A DNA stretch of 64,000 bases from Sulfurimonas sp. (GCA_028687935.1 JAQTZE010000007.1:1-64000); one strand, 5' to 3'; shown: positions 17,343-26,137, counted from the stretch's first letter. Notes: a model not told the origin generated them from the letters alone. A program made the numbers and translations.

Positions 17343-17597
17343 ATGAAAATCATCTACGATATTGAAGAAGCAGCAATTGCCTGTGCTTAAGGTCAAGAGC
17401 TTACATTTGCCATTACCAAGGAGAATAAATACTCCCTTTGTGCTTTTAGCTACTATCAGATTAAACATAAAACATGCAAAGAGTTCAACCATATCTCTTA
17501 TCAAAAAGAGAAAGATTTATTCTACTATTTTTTACGCTGCTGCGCGAAGCTCTCGTTTGGAAAATATACACTTAGTTATGATTTTGTAGAAAAATAA
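17343..17597 (+). pseudogene. Small gene interrupted by one in-frame TAA
   Basis: An ATG at 17343, after AAGGA and an AAACGCA heptamer, opens a frame reading MKIIYDIEEAAIACA. It then hits TAA at 17388-17390 and continues open for 68 codons in the same frame (GQELTFAITKENKYSL onward) to TAA at 17595-17597. The continuation looks like a small mixed alpha-beta domain. No good internal start follows the stop. I recognise no family. Either a nonsense mutation has killed an 84-residue protein, or the TAA is a sequencing error. A terminator hairpin follows. Confidence 0.55.
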
Positions 17598-17630
17598 AAG
17601 TGTTTTAAAAGAAAGGAAGAAAAAAGAAAT

Positions 17631-17655
17631 AGTATCCAGAAAGGCTCTGGATACT
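17631..17655. terminator. Bidirectional terminator before the long adenylate kinase
   Basis: A perfect ten-base stem (AGTATCCAGA at 17631-17640, TCTGGATACT at 17646-17655) closes a five-base loop. On the minus strand it is followed by ATTTCTTTTTTC, a good rho-independent tail for the adenylate kinase gene. Confidence 0.85.
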
Positions 17656-17662
17656 GATAAAA

Positions 17663-18322
<660 letters not shown>

Positions 18323-18373
18323 CTATTTTGTTGATGAAATTATATTCAAACGAGGTTAAAACTAACTGTAAGC

Positions 18374-18682
18374 TTATTTTTCGTCTTCGTCTTTAAAGCC
18401 GAAATCTTCATCTTCATCATCATCGCCATTGTGTTCTTGCGCTTCAAGAATATCTTCAATAAGCTCTTGACACTCTTCTTCATCTATTTCATTATTTTTG
18501 ATATCTGTGAGGACATCTTGAAGGTCCGCTTTAAACTCTTGAAGTTCTTCTATCTCTTCTTTAGCATCTTCTGTTGCTTCTTTACTTCCAGCGATCTCTT
18601 CAAAAATCTCATCAAGTCTCTCATTGATATCAGGAATAACAGTTTTAGTTATAAGTTCTTCTAGTTTTTGTGCATAAGACAT
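18374..18682 (-). CDS. Acidic coiled-coil protein of unknown function
   Basis: The 102-residue protein is strongly acidic and helical: MSYAQKLEELI opens it, the middle has heptad-like E and L/I spacing (about 30-85), and the tail is nearly all Asp and Glu (DDDEDEDF). I recognise no family. It sits upstream of adenylate kinase on the same strand with a 63-base gap and back to back with the CinA-like gene. It is probably a cytoplasmic dimer; its function is unknown. Confidence 0.7.
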   Translation of the reverse strand: MSYAQKLEELITKTVIPDINERLDEIFEEIAGSKEATEDAKEEIEELQEFKADLQDVLTDIKNNEIDEEECQELIEDILEAQEHNGDDDEDEDFGFKDEDEK

Positions 18683-18716
18683 ATCTTACCCTCGTTTATT
18701 ATTTATGAAATAATAC

Positions 18717-18722
18717 TATAAT
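18717..18722 (+). promoter_or_regulatory. Probable -10 box for the CinA-like gene
   Basis: TATAAT at 18717-18722 lies 19 bases before the ATG at 18742, leaving a very short leader and no clear Shine-Dalgarno sequence, so the transcript may be nearly leaderless. Confidence 0.45.
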
Positions 18723-18741
18723 TTGCCAAAAAGTAGAACAG

Positions 18742-19473
18742 ATGAACTTTTATGCAGTGATTATCGGAACAGAAATTTTAAACGCAAGACGCACTGACAA
18801 GCATTTTGAGTTTGTTAAAAATGAACTCGCCAAATATGGCCACGAACTTTTTGCCTCTTTTATCATAAAAGATGATAAAGAGCTCATAAAAAGCTGCTAC
18901 AGACTCATACAAGCAGACCAAAACGCAGTAATGTTCTCTTTTGGAGGTATTGGTTCTACTCCTGACGATCTCACACGTGAGATTGCTGCTGAGATCTTTA
19001 CTTCCAAACCACTCTATGCACATGAAAAATTTACACAAGATATATTGGATCGTTTTGGCGAAGAAGCCTATCCTTATCGTATCCATATGGCAGAACTCCC
19101 ACAAAACGCAGAACTGCTTTTCAATCCAGTCAATAATATGTCAGGTTTTTCTCTGCAGCAGCGTTTTTACTTCGTACCAGGGTTTCCACAGATGGCACAT
19201 CCTATGATAAGCTCTGTTATTGAGACTGCGTTTAGTGAAGTAAAAGAGAAGTTTAGATGCACACTGCTCGCACAGACAAGCGAAAATACACTCATCTCTT
19301 TGATGCTAAAAGTTCCTGATACGATTGAACTTTCATCGCTTCCTATCTTTAGTGATAACAAGGCATCGGTGGAGCTTTCCCTCAGTGGAACAGATAAACG
19401 CAGCGTAGAAAAAGAGTTCGAAATATTTTGTAAAGAACTGGAAAATAAAAACATTCAATATAAATTAATCTAA
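18742..19473 (+). CDS. CinA/MoaB-like molybdopterin-binding domain protein
   Basis: This 243-residue protein starts FYAVIIGTEILNARRTDKH and carries FSFGGIGSTPDDLTRE (about 65-80), the molybdopterin-binding loop of the MoaB/MogA/CinA fold, and FVPGFPQMAHPM, which is typical of the CinA N-terminal domain. The CinA amidase part is absent. Stand-alone domains of this kind may act on nucleotides or flavin-like cofactors; the role is not fixed. The name should not be read as evidence for competence. Confidence 0.75.
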   Translation: MNFYAVIIGTEILNARRTDKHFEFVKNELAKYGHELFASFIIKDDKELIKSCYRLIQADQNAVMFSFGGIGSTPDDLTREIAAEIFTSKPLYAHEKFTQDILDRFGEEAYPYRIHMAELPQNAELLFNPVNNMSGFSLQQRFYFVPGFPQMAHPMISSVIETAFSEVKEKFRCTLLAQTSENTLISLMLKVPDTIELSSLPIFSDNKASVELSLSGTDKRSVEKEFEIFCKELENKNIQYKLI

Positions 19474-19527
19474 TATGTAAAGTATGCCGATAGTACTATA
19501 TAAACATTATTTGCAGAGAGGTTTAGG

Positions 19528-19656
19528 ATGTTAATTTATTTATTGGCACTTTTATTGCTCATACTTTTCATATATGTTATTTATAGAACTTTTGTACTTC
19601 CTTCAAAAAAAGAGTTACAAGAAAAAGAAAAACACCACTACACTTTCAAAATATAA
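19528..19656 (+). CDS. Single-span membrane microprotein
   Basis: A 42-codon frame starts at an ATG behind GAGAGGTTTAGG. The product is one hydrophobic helix (MLIYLLALLLLILFIYVIY) and a basic, then mixed, cytoplasmic tail ending FKI. No family is recognised. Its good ribosome site and position between two same-strand genes support it, but the small size limits confidence. Confidence 0.5.
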   Translation: MLIYLLALLLLILFIYVIYRTFVLPSKKELQEKEKHHYTFKI

Positions 19657-19700
19657 AATAACTGCTTATATACCCAATCAACAAAAACGCAAGGTACACT

Positions 19701-19892
19701 ATGAAACCAAAAGATGAAGTCACAAGAAGTTTACTCGTGGATAGAAAAACATGGGATGATTCTATGAAGTATGCAAGAGACAGATATAAAATGAGTCTCA
19801 GTAAAGTTGTAGAATCACTTCTTGGGGAGTGGCTTGAAAAAGAAAAAAGAAAACCACTAGACAATACAAAACAAGGAAAGTTTTTCGACTAA
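19701..19892 (+). CDS. Small basic protein, possibly ribbon-helix-helix
   Basis: The 63-residue product begins MKPKDEVTRSLLVDRKTW, then YKMSLSKVVESLLGEWLEKEK, which resembles the strand-helix-helix spacing of RHH DNA-binding proteins (S-L-S-K-V-V-E-S-L). It follows an AAACGCA heptamer and an AAGG site. It may be a small regulator; no partner toxin gene is next to it. It nearly meets the convergent ankyrin gene. Confidence 0.5.
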   Translation: MKPKDEVTRSLLVDRKTWDDSMKYARDRYKMSLSKVVESLLGEWLEKEKRKPLDNTKQGKFFD

Positions 19893-19895
19893 ACC

Positions 19896-20399
19896 TTATC
19901 TCGCATAGGTTGTATTTTTTGGACTTTTCGGATCATATTCCAAGAGTGCAAGAATACTTTTTTTGTTCATCTTTCTCGCAAAATCAGCAGCACAAAATCC
20001 CTTCGCATCAATAGCGTTTTGATCAACACCATTGGCAATCAAAATCTTTGCAATCTCTACTCTTCCATAACATGCAGCCGCCATAAGTGGAGTAAAACCA
20101 CTTCTTCTGCTTGTTTTACTGACATCAATCTTTTTATTTATAAGATAATTTACCATCTCTACATTGTCATAGGTAATAGCCATATCAAAGATGCTCACCC
20201 CTTCATCATCAAAATCGAAGATATCTGCACCACTATCCATCAAAAGTTCTAAAAGATCAAAATCGCATCTACTACGAAGTGCACAAGCTAAAACAGATTC
20301 ACCACTATCATTTGTAGCAGCAAGATCAGCGCCACTTTTTATATACTGCTTGACACCTATAAAATCATTTTTTCGTAAAAGCTCTAACCATTTATCCAT
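19896..20399 (-). CDS. Ankyrin-repeat protein
   Basis: The 167-residue protein has about four ankyrin repeats, with motifs such as GADLAATNDSGESVLACAL, FTPLMAAACYGRVEIAKILI and ANGVDQNAIDAKGF. The ATG at 20397-20399 has GAGG ten bases upstream and is preferred over a TTG five codons earlier. No signal peptide is present. Ankyrin proteins mediate protein contacts; the partner is unknown. It is transcribed away from dapD. Confidence 0.8.
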   Translation of the reverse strand: MDKWLELLRKNDFIGVKQYIKSGADLAATNDSGESVLACALRSRCDFDLLELLMDSGADIFDFDDEGVSIFDMAITYDNVEMVNYLINKKIDVSKTSRRSGFTPLMAAACYGRVEIAKILIANGVDQNAIDAKGFCAADFARKMNKKSILALLEYDPKSPKNTTYAR

Positions 20400-20458
20400 T
20401 ATCTGCGTCCTCAAATTGATTTTTTAGTGTACACAAAAAGTCATTAGCATTCTTTAAG

Positions 20459-20464
20459 TATAAT
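20459..20464 (+). promoter_or_regulatory. Probable -10 box for dapD
   Basis: TATAAT follows CTTTAAG at 20459-20464, 32 bases before the dapD ATG. Confidence 0.55.
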
Positions 20465-20495
20465 TCCACAAATAAATTATTTAAGCGAGAATTCA

Positions 20496-21695
20496 ATGCA
20501 AATTATAGAAACAGAAGATGCCTTTAAAGCACTCATACAAGAGATAAAATCGACAATACCTGGGTATAGAGATCCTTTGGCGTTTGGTATTTGTAGAGTT
20601 GATTTAGGACAACTAAATGTTGATAAAACACTTCAGGCTACATATCCGATCATTAACTGGAATGAAAACTTTGGAAGTGCTGCAATTTTCATTAAAGCAC
20701 TCGCAGAACAAGGTATCAATGTAGATTTTACACAGAGCGAAGTTGTTTGCGATATCAACCTTGCGTTTTTAAAAAGCACTCTCAATGCATTCACTCCATA
20801 CGCTGATGAAGCACACGGCACTGCACATAGAAATATCCAAGTCGTCTCTTCACTTTACTCTCAAATCATCAGTAATGGAAGCTTTGAAGGTGAGTTCAAA
20901 GTAACTTTCATTTTTGATGATATGCCACTCATAAGCGTAGAAGCAACATATCTTAAACTCTATGCGATGAGTCAGGCAAAAGTAGCCCTAAGAGGAATCA
21001 ATCTCAATGGTGCGTTTGGAGCTCTTCCAAATGTTGCATGGTCAGCAGGACAACCCATAGAGCTTGATTATTTAAGAGAGTTTGAAATTGAACTCAAGCT
21101 TGCAAATGAATATCCTCATATCGATTTTGTAGATAAATTCCCTCGCTTTTTACAACACATCATTCCAGCGGATAATACAAGAATTCTTGATACTTCAAAA
21201 GTAAGATTTGGTGCACAACTCGCAGCTGGAACAACAGTAATGCCAGGTGCTTCATACATCAACTTTAATGCAGGAACAACGGGACCAGTTATGGTTGAGG
21301 GACGTATCTCATCTTCTGCTATTGTTGGCGCAGGCAGTGATGTCGGTGGAGGTGCTTCTATCCTTGGCGTACTCAGTGGTACAGATGGAAACCCTGTTTC
21401 GATAGGTAAAAATACACTTCTTGGAGCGAACTCAACTTGTGGTATTCCTCTAGGTGATGCGTGTATCATCGATGCGGGTCTTGCTATTCTTGAGGGTACA
21501 AAAGTTAGTATTGAGCCTTCTGAACTAATAAAAATCAAAGAAGCAAACGCAGATGCACTTCTTGAGGGCACTATCTTTAAAGCAAAACAATTAGCTGCCT
21601 TAAACGGTCTTCACTTTAGACGTAACTCTATGAATGGTGAGACCACAGTTTCACGGTCAAAAAGAGAGATTAAACTCAATTCTGATTTACATTAG
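20496..21695 (+). CDS. dapD: Tetrahydrodipicolinate N-succinyltransferase, long form
   Basis: The 399-residue protein has a C-terminal left-handed parallel beta-helix (about 240-340), seen as hexapeptide-like turns such as GAQLAAGTTVMPGAS, GRISSSAIVGAGSDVGGGASILG and GKNTLLGANSTCGIPLG. It matches the long DapD used in Campylobacterota and some Actinobacteria. It transfers succinyl from succinyl-CoA in the lysine/diaminopimelate pathway. It stands alone here, with no other dap genes in the window. Confidence 0.9.
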   Translation: MQIIETEDAFKALIQEIKSTIPGYRDPLAFGICRVDLGQLNVDKTLQATYPIINWNENFGSAAIFIKALAEQGINVDFTQSEVVCDINLAFLKSTLNAFTPYADEAHGTAHRNIQVVSSLYSQIISNGSFEGEFKVTFIFDDMPLISVEATYLKLYAMSQAKVALRGINLNGAFGALPNVAWSAGQPIELDYLREFEIELKLANEYPHIDFVDKFPRFLQHIIPADNTRILDTSKVRFGAQLAAGTTVMPGASYINFNAGTTGPVMVEGRISSSAIVGAGSDVGGGASILGVLSGTDGNPVSIGKNTLLGANSTCGIPLGDACIIDAGLAILEGTKVSIEPSELIKIKEANADALLEGTIFKAKQLAALNGLHFRRNSMNGETTVSRSKREIKLNSDLH

Positions 21696-21743
21696 AATAT
21701 TTGCTAATATGAAAGCATAAAGATACTTTTATGCTCTTCGTAT

Positions 21744-21749
21744 TATAAT
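21744..21749 (+). promoter_or_regulatory. Probable -10 box for the mini flagellar-rod-like gene
   Basis: TATAATGG at 21744 is followed by an AAGGAG ribosome site (21761-21766) and the ATG at 21774. Confidence 0.55.
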
Positions 21750-21773
21750 GGCATAAGACTCAAGGAGTATATT

Positions 21774-22079
21774 ATGAATATATCAAGTAACATTTCGTCT
21801 ATGCAGGCACATCAAACAATGATGAACGCGAGTGCAAGTAATATAGCTAATGCTAATACAGATGGCTATATTCCTAAAGATACTAAAATTTCAGAAGCTG
21901 GGAATGGCGTAAAAGCTGATGTTCGTATGTCGAGTGACACTGGATCAGCAAAAAGCCAAACAGATCTTGCAAAAGAGATTACAGATCAAATTGTTGCAAG
22001 TAAGGGAAGTGCTGCCAATGTGACAGCTATCAAAGCCCAAGATGATATTATGGGTTCTATGCTAGACATAAAAGCTTAA
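21774..22079 (+). CDS. Small flagellar basal-body rod-like protein
   Basis: This 101-residue protein has the N-terminal signature of flagellar rod/hook proteins: SNISSMQAHQTMMNASASNIANANTDGY carries the ANxxANxxTxGY pattern. It also has a C-terminal helix (IVASKGSAANVTAIKAQDDIMGSMLDIKA) like the rod proteins' coiled coil. The central domain is missing, so it is shorter even than FlgC. It is a single-gene unit. It may be a rod or junction part, or a minimal paralogue with another use. Confidence 0.7.
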   Translation: MNISSNISSMQAHQTMMNASASNIANANTDGYIPKDTKISEAGNGVKADVRMSSDTGSAKSQTDLAKEITDQIVASKGSAANVTAIKAQDDIMGSMLDIKA

Positions 22080-23401
22080 AAAAGTATATTCATACTTTTG
22101 AAGCTTTTTAGCATCGTTGCGTTTGTATCAAAATATTTTTGCTCTTCGCCTAAATAGAGTGAACTAAATATTGCTCTACCGATAACTACTCTTCCCTCAA
22201 CTCCATCTTTTAGAGTTCTAATACCCCAGGTATCATGAAAAATTACGATTTCATCAGCAACAGTGCCAACATATAAAACTATATGCCCTTTTCTATAAAG
22301 AAGTGTTTTAAAGGGTATCCCTTTTTCTTTAATAGTTTGTATCTTCTCTTCATCGCTCATCCCTTCAAAGCTGATAACTTGACCTACCCTGCTTTGGCTA
22401 TAGGAGTTTCTTGGAAGCCACACACCAAAAGGGGCAAAGAGATCTCTCATCATAGAAGAACAATCTCTTTGCTCATGCATACCACCCCAGCCATAATGTG
22501 ATAAAGCGAGTTGTCCTACAATTTTATTGAGATTTTCACTTGTAAAATCAAGTTTTTCTTTATGTGCAAAAGCTTTGGAAATCTTTGTTTTTACAAACTG
22601 CGGTTCAGATATTTTATACGAAGATACAGCCAAAAGTGTATAGTTTTCGTCATCCTCGTCAATAAGTGCTAACATCATTCCAATTTTAGATTTAAAAAGA
22701 AAGTTTCCCTCTTCATCATGAAGGGCAATGTTATCTTCTGTCAAAAATACTTGCTGTGCATTTTGCCATAAGTCAGTATATATTTTGTCCAAAAACGCAA
22801 TCTGATTCGTTTTTACCCAGCCTGACGCAAAACTACTAAAGACATAGACCCACTCTTTGTCTTTTGAATAATGCGATACAAAAAGAGGTTTGTTTGCATG
22901 AACCGAGCTGTTTTGAAGATAATCAAAAGGAAAACCTTCTCCAGCTAAAGAAGGATCATGAAGAAGCGGTGTATTTGTAGGGAAGAGTCTTAAATCTAGA
23001 CGATATAAAGTAACGGCTCTTTTATTGAGAGTGGAAAAATCATCAAAATTTGAGTTTTCATACATCAAATCAAAAAAACTTTGTGTATGCGGCTGAAGAT
23101 TTTCTCCATAACTATTTTTTGGTGTATACGATCGAAACGGCCACTTTACTTCTTCAAGAAATGTACTCTGTTTTTCAATATTCCAAACTCTAAAATAAGC
23201 ACGTTCGAATCTCTCTTGTATCTCCAAAGGAGAAGCTGTAAAATTGATATCTTTTGTATACACCTCAGGAGTTTGAGCGAGGCGTACCAAATCATAGATA
23301 GGAATATTCTGCTCTACTATTATCTCTACTTTTGGCTCTAACTTTTGATTAGAACATCCAAAAAATAAAAACGCAACTACAAATAGATAGCTAAACTTCA
23401 A
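22076..23401 (-). CDS. SH3 and NlpC/P60-type peptidoglycan hydrolase lipoprotein
   Basis: The 441-residue protein starts with a lipoprotein signal (FLFFGCSN). Its middle has SH3-like strands (about 150-250, with SSFASGWVKTNQI), and its C-terminal half has an NlpC/P60-like domain. The likely nucleophile is the cysteine in EQRDCSSMM (about 325), with a histidine in KGHIVLYVG (about 382). It should cut peptide stems in the periplasm. The start is TTG (complement of CAA at 23399-23401) with AAGGG seven bases upstream. Its stop overlaps the mini rod gene by four bases. Confidence 0.8.
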   Translation of the reverse strand: MKFSYLFVVAFLFFGCSNQKLEPKVEIIVEQNIPIYDLVRLAQTPEVYTKDINFTASPLEIQERFERAYFRVWNIEKQSTFLEEVKWPFRSYTPKNSYGENLQPHTQSFFDLMYENSNFDDFSTLNKRAVTLYRLDLRLFPTNTPLLHDPSLAGEGFPFDYLQNSSVHANKPLFVSHYSKDKEWVYVFSSFASGWVKTNQIAFLDKIYTDLWQNAQQVFLTEDNIALHDEEGNFLFKSKIGMMLALIDEDDENYTLLAVSSYKISEPQFVKTKISKAFAHKEKLDFTSENLNKIVGQLALSHYGWGGMHEQRDCSSMMRDLFAPFGVWLPRNSYSQSRVGQVISFEGMSDEEKIQTIKEKGIPFKTLLYRKGHIVLYVGTVADEIVIFHDTWGIRTLKDGVEGRVVIGRAIFSSLYLGEEQKYFDTNATMLKSFKSMNILF

Positions 23402-23412
23402 TAAAAACCCTT

Positions 23413-24072
23413 CTAATCAACATTTCCAAATCTGCTTACAACACGCCCTACAACCTCAAGCTCACTAGGATGAAGTGTTTGCGTATCATAGACTTTATTG
23501 TCAGATATTATATCTATTTTTCCATCGATTCTGCGTACTACTCTTTTGATGAAAAGCCCTGCTTCGGTTCTTATTGTAAAGATACCGCCACGTCCAAGAT
23601 CTGTTTTAGTTCTGTTGATAAACACAATATCATTATATGAAAATGTTGGCTCCATCGAGTCACCCGAAACATTGATCGCTTCTATATTTTTAAGCTCTCT
23701 CTCACCACCGAGCATCGGGATAAAAGCTTCAGGTATCTCAAGCTCCTCGATTGCTTCACACGCACTCTCTGCTCCACCACCTGCACTTGCGTTTACATCG
23801 TTAAAATATTTCACTATATAGAACTTGTTTGTAGATTCAACAAGACTCTCAGGAGATTGTCCGTAAAGCATCCAGTTGATTGAGATTGATTTTGTTGCAC
23901 AAAAATCTAAAAGTTCTGCAAAAGGAACTTTATCTCTTTTTTTCATCGTCGCAAAATTCATCTGGCTAATCCCAAGAACATCTGCAACATCTTTGTCAAA
24001 AATCTTTCTCGATCCAAAATCATTTGAGATGATACTTTTTATCTCTTCTACTATTTCTGAAAAACTATTCAT
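23413..24072 (-). CDS. Self-cleaving S24 (LexA/CI-like) transcriptional repressor
   Basis: The 219-residue protein has an N-terminal helix-turn-helix (about 20-65, DVADVLGISQMNFATMKKRD) and a C-terminal S24 peptidase domain. Ser139 lies in VSGDSMEP and Lys176 in FIKRV; the 37-residue spacing is that of LexA. Ala97-Gly98 in NASAGGG is a plausible self-cleavage site. It is therefore probably a RecA-sensitive repressor. Campylobacterota generally lack a classic LexA, so this may be a host-adapted phage-type regulator. A palindrome at 24130-24146 is a candidate operator. The 27-residue frame at 24214 faces it. Confidence 0.82.
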   Translation of the reverse strand: MNSFSEIVEEIKSIISNDFGSRKIFDKDVADVLGISQMNFATMKKRDKVPFAELLDFCATKSISINWMLYGQSPESLVESTNKFYIVKYFNDVNASAGGGAESACEAIEELEIPEAFIPMLGGERELKNIEAINVSGDSMEPTFSYNDIVFINRTKTDLGRGGIFTIRTEAGLFIKRVVRRIDGKIDIISDNKVYDTQTLHPSELEVVGRVVSRFGNVD

Positions 24073-24129
24073 AATACACTCCCTGATTTTCTATTTATAA
24101 AGATTATTATACAAGTAATTTGCAATAAA

Positions 24130-24146
24130 GTCAAAATAATTATGAC
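24130..24146. promoter_or_regulatory. Palindrome, candidate operator for the S24 repressor
   Basis: GTCAAAATAATTATGAC is a 17-base inverted repeat with one mismatched pair, lying between the repressor start and the divergent microprotein frame. A second GTCAAAAT half-site lies at 24173-24180. Position and symmetry suggest autoregulation; this is inference. Confidence 0.4.
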
Positions 24147-24213
24147 AATTTGCCATAAAATTTATTTAAAGTGTCAAAATTACATATTATGATAAAAAGT
24201 AAAGGGGTTACAA

Positions 24214-24297
24214 ATGTCACTTATTATGAAAAACGCAGAGAGTCTATTTGAGAAATTTGAGAATAAGATGGAGCTATGGGCAAATAAGATCTTTTAA
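24214..24297 (+). CDS. 27-residue microprotein frame divergent from the S24 repressor
   Basis: ATG at 24214 behind AAGGGG opens a frame for an amphipathic helix (MSLIMKNAESLFEKFENKM and on, ending in WANKIF). It contains an AAACGCA heptamer as Asn-Ala codons. The good ribosome site and its place under a possible SOS-type operator make it worth noting; expression is unproven. Confidence 0.4.
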   Translation: MSLIMKNAESLFEKFENKMELWANKIF

Positions 24298-24437
24298 ATC
24301 TGTGCGTCACGCTCATCTTCGATTTTTTTTGCATCTGCTTCACGTTTAGCAGATTTTGTTTTATGGTAACCACCAAATATAAAGACCATAAATAAAACAA
24401 AGAGAATAACCATGATAATATCAAGAAGTGTACTCAT
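24294..24437 (-). CDS. Small membrane protein, 47 residues
   Basis: A frame starts at the ATG complementary to 24435-24437 behind a clear AAAGGAGA site. The product has one transmembrane helix (LLDIIMVILFVLFMVFIFGG) and a charged helical tail (SAKREADAKKIEDERDAQI). No family is recognised. The layout resembles small respiratory or transport accessory subunits, but nothing nearby confirms it. It overlaps the 27-residue frame by four bases end to end. Confidence 0.6.
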   Translation of the reverse strand: MSTLLDIIMVILFVLFMVFIFGGYHKTKSAKREADAKKIEDERDAQI

Positions 24438-24459
24438 TGAATCTCCTTTTTTCTATTGT

Positions 24460-24924
24460 TTATTTTGAAAATGTAGCAAAATTTTGTCTAATAGCGTCAT
24501 AAAGAACTATCCCTGTACTTATTGCAAGATTCAGGCTTCTGCCCTCTTTTGTCATCGGTATCGTGATATTTTGCTCTTTATATTTATTGAGAATATCCTC
24601 AGGAATTCCAGCCGTTTCACTGCCAAAAAATATATAATCACCCTCTTGAAACGCAGCCTCAAAATAAGGTCTGTCTGTTTTTGTAGTAGCAAAATAGGCA
24701 TTATGAGTGATAGAATTGTGAGCAAAAAAATCATCTAGATTTTCCCAAACATGCAAATCAAGCTTATGCCAATAATCAAGCCCAGCGCGTCTAACTGCTT
24801 TTTCATCTATATCAAAACCAATCGGTTTGATAAGATGTAACGACGCCCCTGCGTTTACGCAAAGTCGCCCTATTGCTCCAGTATTGTTTGGGATCTGCGG
24901 ATGTACAAGTACTAAGTTAAACAC
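24460..24924 (-). CDS. trmL: tRNA (cytidine/uridine-2'-O)-methyltransferase TrmL
   Basis: This 154-residue SPOUT enzyme carries the three signatures of TrmL: LVHPQIPNNTGAIGRLC (about 5-21), FGSETAGIP (about 98) and a late MTKEGRSLNLAIS (about 121). It methylates the 2'-hydroxyl of the wobble base in leucine tRNAs. The start codon is GTG (complement of CAC at 24922-24924) with GGAG six bases upstream. It follows purU after a 23-base gap. Confidence 0.92.
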   Translation of the reverse strand: MFNLVLVHPQIPNNTGAIGRLCVNAGASLHLIKPIGFDIDEKAVRRAGLDYWHKLDLHVWENLDDFFAHNSITHNAYFATTKTDRPYFEAAFQEGDYIFFGSETAGIPEDILNKYKEQNITIPMTKEGRSLNLAISTGIVLYDAIRQNFATFSK

Positions 24925-24947
24925 ATCTTCTCCAATAAATCAAATGA

Positions 24948-25784
24948 TTAAAATATAACTGTTTTATTTGCGTAGACGAAAATTCTGTCTTCAAGTGCAA
25001 GTTTCAGGGCGCGTGAGAGTACTATCTTCTCAACATCTTTACCTTTTCTTTGCATATCTTTCCAGCCATACGCATGATCAACATGGATGACTTCCTGTGC
25101 TATAATCGGACCTTCATCAAGGTTATTATTGACAAAATGTGAAGTAGCACCGATAATTTTTACACCTCTATCATAGGCTTGTTTATAAGGATTTGCACCT
25201 ATAAACGCAGGTAAGAAAGAGTGGTGAATATTGATGATTTTATCTTCATATGCTTCCACAAAACGCGCTGTGAGAATACGCATATATTTTGCAAGAACAA
25301 TATAATCCACATCTTTAAATGTTGCCAAACACTCAAGTATCTTCGTTTCATGCTCTGCACGATCGAGACCTTCATGTGAGATGGTAATAAAAGGAATATC
25401 AAACTTCTCGACCAAAGATTGCAGTGTGTCGTAGTTTGAAACTACTGCAAGGATATTTGCTTCAAGTTCACCTGCTTCATGACGGATCAGGATATCACCA
25501 AGTGCGTGCATCTCTTTTGTGGCCATGATGATGATATTTTTTTTACTTGGTTCGATCACCTCTATGTTCGTGCCTTTAGGCAAAATTTCTTCAAGCGCAT
25601 TGCGAAGATCTTCTAAATTTACATCACCATCCACAACACTTCGCATAAAAAATTTATTATTTTCTTTATCAACAAACTCACTATTTGTCAGGATATTGAG
25701 ATCTAATTTGTAAAAAACAGAAGATACCTTATGAACTAAACCTTTTTCATCATTTGTATCTATAAGAACTCTAAATTGACTCAC
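24948..25784 (-). CDS. purU: Formyltetrahydrofolate deformylase
   Basis: The 278-residue protein has an N-terminal ACT domain (about 4-80, starting FRVLIDTNDEKGLVHKVSS) and a C-terminal formyltransferase-like domain. The latter contains HHSFLPAFIGANPY (about 187), GATSHFV and the aspartate in NLDEGPII. It hydrolyses 10-formyl-THF to formate and THF, balancing the one-carbon pool. The start is GTG (25782-25784 complement) with AGGA upstream, overlapping the end of the CiaD-like gene. Confidence 0.93.
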   Translation of the reverse strand: MSQFRVLIDTNDEKGLVHKVSSVFYKLDLNILTNSEFVDKENNKFFMRSVVDGDVNLEDLRNALEEILPKGTNIEVIEPSKKNIIIMATKEMHALGDILIRHEAGELEANILAVVSNYDTLQSLVEKFDIPFITISHEGLDRAEHETKILECLATFKDVDYIVLAKYMRILTARFVEAYEDKIINIHHSFLPAFIGANPYKQAYDRGVKIIGATSHFVNNNLDEGPIIAQEVIHVDHAYGWKDMQRKGKDVEKIVLSRALKLALEDRIFVYANKTVIF

Positions 25785-26137
25785 TTTTTATTTCCTTTTT
25801 CCAACATCTCTACGCGAGAGTCTATTGTTGCTAGTACATATTCTAAGAAGTTGAGTGTCATATCAACTTTTGCTTCAATATTTGCATTGTTTGGTGCTTG
25901 AAAACCTTCAAAAAGAACTAAAAGACGCTCACGTATCGAGCTTAAATATTTCACTTCACTCTCAGTTGAAGAGTGTTCGTCCTCTTCATCGTCATCATAA
26001 TTTTCTTCTACACTTTTTTGCATAGGTTTTGGGGAAGAAATTTCTTTTTTCTCTATAAAACCTGAAGTCTGTTTTTCGATGATATGGTCATCTTCCATCT
26101 CTGCTAGGGTAGAGAGTATTACATCTTTTAATTCCAT
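25781..26137 (-). CDS. CiaD-like C-terminal domain protein
   Basis: Using the ATG at 26135-26137 the product is 118 residues; a GTG five codons earlier is possible. The first 70 residues are charged and low in order (DDEEDEHSS); the C-terminal part (SSIRERLLVLFEGFQ, then TLNFLEYVLATIDSRVEML) resembles, from memory, the C-terminal domain of Campylobacter CiaD. CiaD is a secreted effector in Campylobacter. In a free-living relative this is more likely a conserved cytoplasmic or flagellum-linked protein. It overlaps its neighbours at both ends. Confidence 0.5.
   Translation of the reverse strand: MELKDVILSTLAEMEDDHIIEKQTSGFIEKKEISSPKPMQKSVEENYDDDEEDEHSSTESEVKYLSSIRERLLVLFEGFQAPNNANIEAKVDMTLNFLEYVLATIDSRVEMLEKGNKK

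Noticed and set aside
17388-17390. Selenocysteine or other recoding at the in-frame stop
   Set aside because: The codon is TAA, not TGA, and no structured element follows it.
18742-19473. CinA-like gene as direct evidence for competence
   Set aside because: Only the molybdopterin-binding domain is present, and the link of CinA to competence is not general.
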